Below, piece by piece: positions 57,591 through 64,000 of a DNA stretch of 64,000 bases (the stretch's first letter is position 1; each line of letters starts with the position of its first letter). The stretch comes from VRUE01 sp963817945 (GTDB taxonomy: Bacteria > Actinomycetota > Thermoleophilia > Solirubrobacterales > 70-9): positions 310,001 through 374,000 of the forward strand of contig CAWFQH010000004.1 of the NCBI GenBank assembly GCA_963817945.1. Reading direction: 5' to 3'. Under the pieces are notes generated by a model. That model was not told the origin of the DNA. It made no database searches and saw nothing but the letters and a program-made list of their open reading frames with translations. The position numbers and the translations under genes were made by a program.

Positions 57591-59019
57591 GCTGAAGGCG
57601 GTGATCGGGCTGGAGATCCACGTCCAGCTCTCGACCCGGACGAAGATGTTCTGCGGCTGCGAGCTGTCCTTCGGCGACGAGCCGAACGTCCACACCTGCC
57701 CGGTCTGCCTCGCCCACCCCGGCGTGCTGCCAGTGCCAAACGAAGAGGCGATCCGCTACGCGCTGAAGATCGCCGCCGCCCTGGAGTGCGAGGTAGCCCC
57801 ACGCTCGATCTTCCACCGCAAGAACTACTTCTATCCCGATAACCCGAAGGCGTACCAGATCAGCCAGTACGACCTGCCGCTGGCGGTGAACGGACGCCTC
57901 GGCGAGATCCGTATCCATCGCGCGCATCTGGAGGAGGATGCGGCGAAGACGATCCACCTCGGCGAATCGGGGCGGATCCATGGCTCCGGGGCCTCGCTGG
58001 TCGACTTCAACCGGGGTGGCACGCCGCTGGTCGAGATCGTTACCGAGCCCGACCTGCGCAGCGCCGCCGAGGCCGCCGCCTGGGCGCGGCTGCTGCGGAC
58101 GACGGTTCGCCAGCTCGGGGTGTCGGACGTGAACATGGAGGAGGGGAGCCTGCGGGTCGACGCCAACGTCTCGGTGCGGCCGGCCGGCAGCGAGGGGCTC
58201 GGCACCAAGACCGAGCTGAAGAACATGAACAGCTTCCGCTTCCTCGAACGCGGCATCGAGGCCGAGCTGGCGCGCCAGCGCGAGCTGATCGGCGCGGGGG
58301 GGACGGTGGTCCAGGAGACGCTGCACTTCCACCCCGAGGACGGCTCGCTGACGCCGCTGCGCTCGAAGGAGGAGGCGCACGACTACCGCTACTTCCCCGA
58401 GCCGGACCTGGTGCCGCTGGTCCCGACCGAGGCGATGCTGCGCGAGGCGCGCGAGTCGCTGCCGGAGCTGCCCGAGGCGCGCCTGCGCCGCTACTGCGAG
58501 GAGCTGGGCGTCGCCGAGGACACGGCGGGTGTCCTCGTCGCCGATCCGGAGACCGCCGACTACTTCGAGCGCACGGTCGGCGCCGCCGAGCCGGTAGAGC
58601 CCCGGATCGTCGCCAACTGGGTGACCGGTGAGCTCGCCGCCGCCCTGCGCGGCGACGGTGGCGAAAGCGCGGCAGGCTCGAAGGTGGAGCCCGAGGCGCT
58701 CGCGGCCTTGGTCACGATGGTCCAGGAAAAGAAGATCTCACACGGCAGCGGTAAGACCGTCCTTGCCGCCCTGGTCGCTGAAGGAGGCGACCCGGCGACC
58801 ATTGTCGAGCGCGACGGCCTCGCCCAGATCTCCGACAGCGGCGAGCTGGAGGCGATCGTCGCCGACGCTGTCGAAGCCAATCCCGAGGCGGCCGCGCAGG
58901 TTCGCGCCGGCAACCAGAAGGCGATCGGCGCAATCGTCGGCGCCGTGATGAAGGAGGCCAAGGGTCGTGCTGACGGCGGCGAGGTCAACCGCCTGATCCG
59001 CGAGAAGCTGGGCATCTAA
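57583..59019 (+). CDS. gatB: Asp/Glu-tRNA amidotransferase subunit B
   Basis: 478 aa. GatB phosphorylates the misacylated Glu-tRNA(Gln) or Asp-tRNA(Asn) and amidates it. The catalytic domain includes KAVIGLEIHVQLSTRTKMFCGC, HTCPVCLAHPGVLPVPNEEA, RKNYFYPDNPKAYQISQYD and DFNRGGTPLVEIVTEPDL; the C-terminal helical YqeY-like tail ends AIVGAVMKEAKGRADGGEVNRLIREKLGI. A GGAGG ribosome binding site precedes GTG 57583. With GltX at 42565 this forms the indirect Gln-tRNA route. Confidence 0.96.
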   Translation: MAELKAVIGLEIHVQLSTRTKMFCGCELSFGDEPNVHTCPVCLAHPGVLPVPNEEAIRYALKIAAALECEVAPRSIFHRKNYFYPDNPKAYQISQYDLPLAVNGRLGEIRIHRAHLEEDAAKTIHLGESGRIHGSGASLVDFNRGGTPLVEIVTEPDLRSAAEAAAWARLLRTTVRQLGVSDVNMEEGSLRVDANVSVRPAGSEGLGTKTELKNMNSFRFLERGIEAELARQRELIGAGGTVVQETLHFHPEDGSLTPLRSKEEAHDYRYFPEPDLVPLVPTEAMLREARESLPELPEARLRRYCEELGVAEDTAGVLVADPETADYFERTVGAAEPVEPRIVANWVTGELAAALRGDGGESAAGSKVEPEALAALVTMVQEKKISHGSGKTVLAALVAEGGDPATIVERDGLAQISDSGELEAIVADAVEANPEAAAQVRAGNQKAIGAIVGAVMKEAKGRADGGEVNRLIREKLGI

Positions 59020-59112
59020 GCCTGATCGCCATAGGGGGCGACTCGGTCTCCCTCGCACCTTCGATAGGTGTGGACAACTCGCGCGACGCTAGCGAAGGCA
59101 CATCGCAAAAGA

Positions 59113-59146
59113 AACGGCCCCGGCTACACCCGGGGCCGTTCTTTGT
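59113..59146 (+). terminator. Terminator of gatCAB
   Basis: AACGGCCCCGG-CTACAC-CCGGGGCCGTT is an 11-bp stem with a 6-nt loop, followed by CTTTGT. The U tract is short but the stem is strong. It lies 94 nt after the gatB stop. Confidence 0.8.
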
Positions 59147-59219
59147 GGACGCACAAACTCTGGGCGAAACTTTAGCGCTACATTCACTCTGCCGGCGCCT
59201 CGGTGGCCGAAAGTGCCAT

Positions 59220-59254
59220 GTAGCACTTTGTAACACGTTGTTACAAAGTGCTAC
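59220..59254. promoter_or_regulatory. 35-bp palindromic operator over the ndh promoter
   Basis: GTAGCACTTTGTAACA-CGT-TGTTACAAAGTGCTAC is a perfect 16-bp inverted repeat. A third AAAGTGC at 59210-59216 can pair with the left GCACTTT instead. The -10 (TACCTT, 59252-59257) and the likely -35 (TTGTAA, 59228-59233) lie inside or against the palindrome, so a bound repressor would block the promoter. The central TTGTAACA...TGTTACAA resembles a Rex half-site (consensus TTGTGA-N-TCACAA) but lacks its G. Confidence 0.6.
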
Positions 59255-59263
59255 CTTGGGTGC

Positions 59264-60589
59264 ATGGCCTGGAACGTCGTCATCGCCGGGGGTGGATTCG
59301 GTGGGGCGATGGCGGCGCGGGAGCTGGAGAGGATCATGCCGCGGCAGTCGGCGCGGCTGACGCTCGTCAACGACGTCAACTTTCTCCTCTACACGCCGTT
59401 CTTGCCCGAGGCTGCGGCCGGCACCCTGGAGCCGCGGCACGTGGTGACGCCGCTGCGGGAGATGCTGAATCGCACCTATCTGAGGTTGGGCTCGATCGTC
59501 GGGCACGATCCGGGTGCCCGTACCGTCGAGCTGCGGACCCGCGAGGGCGAGGTCGAGCAGCTTCCCTACGACCAGCTCCTGCTCGCGCTCGGCTCGGTCT
59601 CGCGGGCGCTGCCCGTTCCCGGTCTCTCCGAGCACGCGATCGGGTTCAAAACGCTGGCCGATGCGATCTGGCTGCGCAACCACCTAGTCGAGACGCTGGA
59701 GGCGGCGAACGCGGCTGAGGACCCGGCGCGTCGCGACGAGCTGCTCACCTACGTCTTCGTCGGCGGCGGCTACGCCGGCCTCGAGGCGCTGGCCGAGCTG
59801 CAGGACTTCGCCGCCGACGCGATGGACTGCTATCCGCGCGCCCGCCTGCACGGGATGCGCTGGGTCCTGGTCGAGGCCGCCGACCGGGTGCTGCCGGAGA
59901 TCGACGCCGGCCTCGCCGAGTACGCGCTGCGGGAGCTACGCGGCCGCGGCATCGACATCCGCCTCGGCACGACGCTGGAGGAGGTGAGCGCCGAGCGCGC
60001 CCGACTCTCGACCGGCGAGGTGCTGCCGACCCGGACCGTCGTCTGGACCGCCGGCGTCGCCCCGCACCCGAGCCTGCGCCAGCTGAACCTGCCGCTCGAC
60101 GAGCGTGGCCGGGTCCCGGTCGACGACCACCTGCGCGTGCGCGGCATGAACGCAGTCTGGGCGATCGGCGACTGCGCCGCCGCCCTCGATCCCGAGGGCG
60201 GCCTCTATCCGCCCACCGCCCAGCACGCGGTTCGGCAGGGCCCCGTCGCCGCCCGCAACATCGCCGCCGAGCTCGGCGTCGGCAAGTCGGAGGCGTTCCG
60301 TTACCGCGGCAGCGCCGCCTTCGTCAACCTCGGCCGCTACAAGGCGGTGGGCCGGATCGGTAGCCGCACCTTCCGTGGCTTCCCGGCCTGGTGGTTGGCG
60401 CGGACCTACCACATGAGCCAGATCCCGGGCGTGGCCCGCAAGACGCGCGCGGTGATCGACTGGACGGCCAGCCTGCCCTTCCGCCGCGATCTCTCGGAGC
60501 TGGGGTCGATCGGGCACCCACGGCCGCTGGACGCGAGAATGACGTCGTGGGATTCGAGTACCTCGTCATCGCCTTCTTCTTCGGCCTAG
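59264..60589 (+). CDS. ndh: Type II NADH dehydrogenase (NAD(P)/FAD-dependent oxidoreductase)
   Basis: 441 aa. The single-subunit enzyme feeds electrons from NADH to quinone without pumping protons. FAD is bound by VVIAGGGFGGAMAARELE and VWAIGDCAAALDPEGG; NAD by YVFVGGGYAGLEALAELQD. The Cys-free AQHAVRQGPVAARNIAAEL segment is typical, and a hydrophobic C-terminal patch (FPAWWLARTYHMSQIPGVAR) could face the membrane. ATG 59264 lies 6 nt after a TACCTT hexamer with no ribosome binding site. The last 15 codons overlap the next gene. Confidence 0.93.
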   Translation: MAWNVVIAGGGFGGAMAARELERIMPRQSARLTLVNDVNFLLYTPFLPEAAAGTLEPRHVVTPLREMLNRTYLRLGSIVGHDPGARTVELRTREGEVEQLPYDQLLLALGSVSRALPVPGLSEHAIGFKTLADAIWLRNHLVETLEAANAAEDPARRDELLTYVFVGGGYAGLEALAELQDFAADAMDCYPRARLHGMRWVLVEAADRVLPEIDAGLAEYALRELRGRGIDIRLGTTLEEVSAERARLSTGEVLPTRTVVWTAGVAPHPSLRQLNLPLDERGRVPVDDHLRVRGMNAVWAIGDCAAALDPEGGLYPPTAQHAVRQGPVAARNIAAELGVGKSEAFRYRGSAAFVNLGRYKAVGRIGSRTFRGFPAWWLARTYHMSQIPGVARKTRAVIDWTASLPFRRDLSELGSIGHPRPLDARMTSWDSSTSSSPSSSA

Positions 60590-60831
60590 CAACGGCGATA
60601 ATCGGCCGCGGCAAGGGCAGCTCCTTCTGGCTTTGGCTGCTGATCGGCACCGTCCTGCCGCCGCTCGGCCTGATCGCGGTCATCCTCTACCGCTCCGAGA
60701 AGCACGAACCCGAACGGCAGTGCCCGACCTGCGGCAAAGCGGTCAAGCTCTACGTCCAGGTCTGTCCCCGCTGCGGCACCGACCTGTTCCTGCCCGATCC
60801 GGCCGAGGTCAGGCACCCAGGGGTTGGCTAG
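60547..60831 (+). CDS. Two-helix membrane protein with a C-terminal zinc ribbon
   Basis: 94 aa. Two hydrophobic segments (about residues 3-18 and 26-46: FEYLVIAFFFGLATAII, SSFWLWLLIGTVLPPLGLIAVIL) are followed by a cytoplasmic-looking zinc ribbon CPTCGK...CPRCGTDLFLPD. GTG 60547 starts inside the end of ndh (43-nt overlap in another frame). The layout resembles small 'zinc ribbon, membrane' proteins common in actinobacteria, of unknown role; a link to the NADH dehydrogenase is suggested only by the overlap. Confidence 0.75.
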   Translation: MGFEYLVIAFFFGLATAIIGRGKGSSFWLWLLIGTVLPPLGLIAVILYRSEKHEPERQCPTCGKAVKLYVQVCPRCGTDLFLPDPAEVRHPGVG

Positions 60832-60881
60832 CAGGGATAAAGCGGGTAGCCATCGTCTGAGTGACGCCGCCAGGAGCTCAC

Positions 60882-62432
60882 GTGCGCCGTATCTCCTTTT
60901 CGATGGCTGCCCTCTTGTGGCTGCTGGTGCTCCCGGCGCAAAGCCAGGCGTTGAGTCTGACGCCGGTCGGCGATTTCGACCGGCCGATATTCGTCACCTC
61001 AGACCCAGCCGACCCTGACCGCCTTCTCGTCGTCGAGCGCGAGGGCAGGGTCCTGCTCGTCGAGCCGTCCGGCACCAGCCTCTACGGCGACCTGGAAGAG
61101 CTGGTCAGCTGCTGCCAAGGCGAGCGCGGCCTTGCCTCGATCGCCCCCGCGCCCGACTTCCCGACGTCCGGCCGCTTCTACGCCGCCTACGCCGGCACGG
61201 CGGCCGCGGGCGGCGCCGTGGGCGACCTCCATGTCGAGGCCTTCCGTCCGGCGCCGGGCGGCGGCGGCCAGCTGATCCGAGAGCCGATCCTGGCGATCCC
61301 GCACCCCGACCTGACGCACTACGGCAGCCAACTCCACTTCGGGCCGGACGGATACCTCTACGTCTCGACGGGCGACGGCGGCGGGGTCGGGGACCCGCAG
61401 GAGAACGCCCAGGACCTCGACAGCCTGCTTGGCAAGCTGCTGCGGATCGAACCCCGCCCTGGACAGCTGCCCTCCTACGCGGTGCCGCCGGGCAACCCGT
61501 TCGTCGGCGCCGCGGGCCGGGATGAGATCTGGGCTTACGGGCTGCGCAATCCATGGCGGTTCTCATTCGACCGGGGCAGCGGCGACCTCGTCCTCGGCGA
61601 TGTCGGCCAGGGGCTGCGAGAGGAGGTCGACCTCGCTCCCAGCCCGGCGCCGGGCGTCGTCGGCGGCGCCGGTGCCAACTATGGCTGGAACTGCCGCGAG
61701 GGCCTGATCGAATACGAGGGGGCACCCGACGGCTGCGAGCTGCTCGGCGGCTTCACCGATCCGGTCTTCGACTACTCACATGACGACCCCGGCGGTGGCG
61801 AGGCATTTGGCTGCTCGATCACCGGTGGCTTCGTCGCGCGCGACCCCAACCTCGGCGACCTGGTCGGCCGCTACGTGTACGCGGACTTCTGCATCGGTGA
61901 GATCCGTTCGTTGGTGCTTCCGCCGACCGCCGGCGGAACCGCGATGTGCGATCGCAGCGAGGGGGTGAGCGTCGCGAATCCAGTCTCTTTCGGCGAAGAT
62001 TCCCACAGGCGCCTCTACGTGGCCTCCAACGCGGGCACGGTCTACCGTCTGGACGGCAACGGTGGCGCCCAGTGCGCGCTGCCGGAGCCGACCGCGCCGG
62101 ACGAGGTCGCAGCGACGACCGCTTCCGCAGCGCTGTCGGCCGCGCGGCAGTCGTCGCGACCGCGATTGCAGCTCCGTGTGCGGGGGCATCGCACGACGCG
62201 GGGAGGCGCGAAGGTGATCACGCTTTCGATCCGCCTGGAGCCCTGCGGGGCTGAGGCGGGACAGACGGTGCAACTCAACCGCGGCGGCCGTCGCTTCGCG
62301 GCGAAGCCCCTCAACCGCGCCTGCGAGGCACGTTTCCACGTCCGTGTCCTCCATCGAACGACCTTCCGTGCGCTGCTCGGCGATCAGCGCAGCCAGGTGC
62401 GGACGATCGCGTTGGCGAAGCCGAGGCCGTAG
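60882..62432 (+). CDS. Secreted PQQ-dependent sugar dehydrogenase (GSDH) family protein
   Basis: 516 aa from GTG 60882, chosen because AGGAG lies 5 nt before it; GTG 60861 is the alternative. A signal peptide (ISFSMAALLWLLVLPAQSQA) leads to a six-bladed beta-propeller like soluble glucose or aldose dehydrogenases: FDRPIFVTSDPADPDRLLVVEREGRV, HYGSQLHFGPDGYLYVSTGDGG, DEIWAYGLRNPWRFSFD, GDVGQGLREEVDL, NYGWNCREG and RRLYVASNAGTVYRL. The C-terminal 100 residues form an extra, cysteine-containing beta domain. PQQ use is inferred from the family; no pqq genes are seen. The last 49 nt overlap the convergent glycosyltransferase. Confidence 0.85.
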   Translation: MRRISFSMAALLWLLVLPAQSQALSLTPVGDFDRPIFVTSDPADPDRLLVVEREGRVLLVEPSGTSLYGDLEELVSCCQGERGLASIAPAPDFPTSGRFYAAYAGTAAAGGAVGDLHVEAFRPAPGGGGQLIREPILAIPHPDLTHYGSQLHFGPDGYLYVSTGDGGGVGDPQENAQDLDSLLGKLLRIEPRPGQLPSYAVPPGNPFVGAAGRDEIWAYGLRNPWRFSFDRGSGDLVLGDVGQGLREEVDLAPSPAPGVVGGAGANYGWNCREGLIEYEGAPDGCELLGGFTDPVFDYSHDDPGGGEAFGCSITGGFVARDPNLGDLVGRYVYADFCIGEIRSLVLPPTAGGTAMCDRSEGVSVANPVSFGEDSHRRLYVASNAGTVYRLDGNGGAQCALPEPTAPDEVAATTASAALSAARQSSRPRLQLRVRGHRTTRGGAKVITLSIRLEPCGAEAGQTVQLNRGGRRFAAKPLNRACEARFHVRVLHRTTFRALLGDQRSQVRTIALAKPRP

Positions 62433-63451
62433 CGGACGACAGCCGGCTTCTTCGAGTGGCCGTGGAGGCGGCGCTCGACCGTCACCGGGACCTCCCGTGC
62501 CGGGATGCCTCGCTTGATCGCCTCGATCATGAACTCGGAGGTGTGGAACTGCTCCTGGCGCAGGACCAGCTGCGGCAGGGCGCTGGCACGCACCGCGCGG
62601 TAGCCGTTGGAGCAGTCGGTGACGTGGGTGCGGGTGATGAAGGAGACGAGGCGGTTGAAGAAGACGATCCCAAGCTCGCGGGCGAGGTGGTTGCGGTCAG
62701 CCTCGCCGAGCACGCGCGAGCCGTGGGCGACGTCGACTTCCCCGTCGAGGATCGGCTTGACCAGGCGCTCCATCTCCGCGGGCAGGTGCTGTCCGTCGGC
62801 GTCGAGGGTGACTACGACCTCTGCGCCAGAATCGACCATCAGGCGGTAGCCGGTCCGCAGGGCTGCGCCGCCGCCACGGTTGATCACGTGGCGGGCGACG
62901 ACCGCACCGTGCTCGGCGGCGACGTCGCCGGTGCCGTCGCGCGAGCCGTCGTCGACGACCAGCACCTCGGTCCGCACCCCGCAGACCTCGGCCGGCATCC
63001 GGTCGAGCACGTGGCCGATGTTCTCGGCCTCGTCGTAGGCGGGGACGACGATCGCGATCCTGCCGCGGAAGCGGTCGGGCAGCTTCGCCTGGCGGAACTC
63101 CTCCCAGGCAAGGCCCTCGAGCACGGCGGAGAGCTGACGGGCGTTACGCGCCGCCTGCGAGAGCGCCCGCAGGATCAGCCCGAAGAGGATGAAGATGGCG
63201 AAGACAGCGAGACCGAGGATGCGGCCCCCGTTGCCCTCCTCGAAGGAAAAGGCCGAAAGCAAAGCGTCGGTGACTTCAGTCCCGGAGACGATCCCCAGGC
63301 CGAGCCCTGCCGCGAGCAGGATCACCACGTCGGCGTTGCGCAGGCTGCGACGACGCAGGATCGCGTAGGCGACGATGCCGACCGCGACTAGGAGGCCGGC
63401 GGTGCGAAGCGCCGTCAGCTCTGCGGGGAAGATTCCTGCCAGGAAGACCAT
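62384..63451 (-). CDS. DUF2304-like membrane domain fused to a GT2 glycosyltransferase
   Basis: 355 aa. Residues 1-115 contain three hydrophobic helices (TAGLLVAVGIVAYAIL, DVVILLAAGLGLGIVSG, ILGLAVFAIFILFGLILRAL) followed by a coiled segment, a layout like DUF2304 proteins. From about 140 a polyprenyl-phosphate-mannose-synthase-type GT2 follows: AIVVPAYDEAENIGHVLDRMPAEV, EVLVVDDGSRDGTGDVA, HVINRGGGAALRTGYRLMVDSGAEVVVTLDADGQH (the DxD), SRVLG, and RVRASALPQLVLRQEQFHTSEFMIEA. It probably transfers a sugar from a nucleotide donor to a lipid carrier at the inner membrane face. ATG 63451 is chosen; the longer frame lies in an unrelated gene. Confidence 0.88.
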   Translation of the reverse strand: MVFLAGIFPAELTALRTAGLLVAVGIVAYAILRRRSLRNADVVILLAAGLGLGIVSGTEVTDALLSAFSFEEGNGGRILGLAVFAIFILFGLILRALSQAARNARQLSAVLEGLAWEEFRQAKLPDRFRGRIAIVVPAYDEAENIGHVLDRMPAEVCGVRTEVLVVDDGSRDGTGDVAAEHGAVVARHVINRGGGAALRTGYRLMVDSGAEVVVTLDADGQHLPAEMERLVKPILDGEVDVAHGSRVLGEADRNHLARELGIVFFNRLVSFITRTHVTDCSNGYRAVRASALPQLVLRQEQFHTSEFMIEAIKRGIPAREVPVTVERRLHGHSKKPAVVRYGLGFANAIVRTWLR

Positions 63452-64000
63452 CGGGTGCTGGAGGATATGGCCACACCCAGCCGCGCCAAGGCGAGGCCGG
63501 CAAGCGGAAAGATCAGCGTCATCAGCACCTCGTTGCGGCGCGGGGCCGCGAGCGAGGCGGCGCCGACGGCGGTGACGAGGACGATCGGGGTCGCCATCGC
63601 GGCCAGCTCCAACCAGCGCCGGCGCAGGCCGAGGAGGGCGAGCCCGACCACGCCGAGAAGGACGATCAGGACCTGGATCGTGCGACCGGCGGCGCTGCTC
63701 ATTGCTTCGCCGATCCCGGCGCTCCACATTCGCCACACCTTCCGCACGGTCATCGCCGCATAGCCGAGTGGGTCTTCACCGAGGTAGTCGTAGAAGTTCT
63801 CCTTGCCGACCTTGCCGAGCGCCTCGTCACGCGGTAGGTCCGGGTAGCGGTCGGCAACCCGGTCGAAGAGGGGCGTCGGATTTATCCGCTCGAGCGCCTC
63901 TGAGCCCGGTTCCAGCTCGAGCCCCCGATAGCGCTCGACCAGGACCGCCTTGACCCGTTGGTACTCGCCGTCGGCAGGGAGGTAGGTGCCCACGAAGAGT
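63415..64000 (-). CDS. Membrane protein, C-terminal part (GT39/ArnT-like glycosyltransferase)
   Basis: The frame is open to the window edge, so the N-terminal part (where the catalytic Asp loop would lie) is missing. What is seen begins with a short polar extracytoplasmic segment containing KVGKENFYDYLGEDPLGYAAMTVRKVWRMW, typical of the soluble loop that precedes the last helices in polyprenyl-linked mannosyltransferases. At least three terminal helices follow (TIQVLIVLLGVVGLALLGL, LAAMATPIVLVTAVGAASLA, VLMTLIFPLAGLALARLG). Its stop overlaps the next gene by 37 nt, suggesting a joint role with that GT2 enzyme in sugar-lipid transfer. Family assignment is tentative. Confidence 0.55.
   Translation of the reverse strand, partial: LFVGTYLPADGEYQRVKAVLVERYRGLELEPGSEALERINPTPLFDRVADRYPDLPRDEALGKVGKENFYDYLGEDPLGYAAMTVRKVWRMWSAGIGEAMSSAAGRTIQVLIVLLGVVGLALLGLRRRWLELAAMATPIVLVTAVGAASLAAPRRNEVLMTLIFPLAGLALARLGVAISSSTRWSSWQESSPQS

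Noticed and set aside
59020..59112. Possible small gene between gatB and the terminator
   Set aside because: Too short and without a start signal; nothing recognised.

Overview
The window is very GC-rich, densely packed bacterial chromosome, almost certainly from an actinobacterium and most likely a deep-branching, soil-type one such as the class Thermoleophilia (inference from gene content, not from a marker search). Reasons: an actinobacterial-type integration host factor (mihF) sits before gmk-rpoZ-coaBC; the order rpsO ... pnp-M16 peptidase-dapB-dapA-rnj is the classic actinobacterial one; there is an MprAB-like two-component pair. However, the pyrimidine operon carries pyrK-pyrD (class 1B dihydroorotate dehydrogenase), which is atypical for most high-GC actinobacteria.

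Layout. 1-3250: 3' end of a sugar-nucleotide dehydratase, an SRAP/YedK abasic-site protein, small hypothetical genes, a tRNA-Arg(CCG), and a small PD-(D/E)XK nuclease behind a near-perfect LexA box. 3261-13235: RNase Z, then the pyrimidine operon pyrR-pyrB-pyrC-carA-carB-pyrK-pyrD, headed by a PyrR-binding RNA element that contains the pyrR ribosome binding site. 13328-15771: mihF, gmk, rpoZ, coaBC. 15971-23742: a short rimP, then nusA, infB, rbfA, a DHH phosphoesterase, truB, ribF and rpsO (transcription/translation cluster), preceded by a promoter-terminator leader. 23739-31565: peroxiredoxin, a truncated DsbA-like gene, pnp, M16 peptidase, dapB, dapA, rnj. 31562-34838 (minus): MprAB-like histidine kinase and response regulator plus a proline-rich lipoprotein. 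35003-40415: dnaE, a small Cys-rich protein and an acyl-CoA dehydrogenase. 40416-41687: a frameshifted small gene and a YefM/RelE-type toxin-antitoxin pair with its TGTACA operator. 41703-49070: nfo divergent from gltX, an HDOD-LuxR fusion, a LuxR-type regulator, an Rrf2 regulator, an APH-fold kinase, cysK and cysE. 49101-59019: pcrA/uvrD, folD, membrane proteins, a GMC oxidoreductase, a secreted protein, gatC-gatA-gatB. 59264-64000: type II NADH dehydrogenase under a long palindrome, a zinc-ribbon membrane protein, a secreted GSDH-type sugar dehydrogenase and two membrane/polyprenyl-linked glycosyltransferases.

Most genes are housekeeping. Many adjacent genes overlap by 1-8 nt (ATGA, GTGA), so they are translationally coupled operons. 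A TANNNT hexamer lies 6-9 nt before many operon-first start codons, which suggests leaderless transcripts.

The unexpected content is the non-coding structure. At least three repeat families share one architecture: a conserved core or loop is flanked by arms that are self-complementary but differ completely from copy to copy. Family I has five copies (15773, 17671 inside nusA, 31571 inside the kinase tail, 45151, 55352). Family II has two inverted copies with 74-nt cores in the ribF-rpsO gap. Family III has two copies with a conserved 16-nt loop (11417 and 27047). Single long palindromes also interrupt or end genes (pyrK, the dsbA-like gene), flank a 90-nt core (40492-40635), or cover a promoter (59220). 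These hairpins are the best candidate here for an undescribed system.
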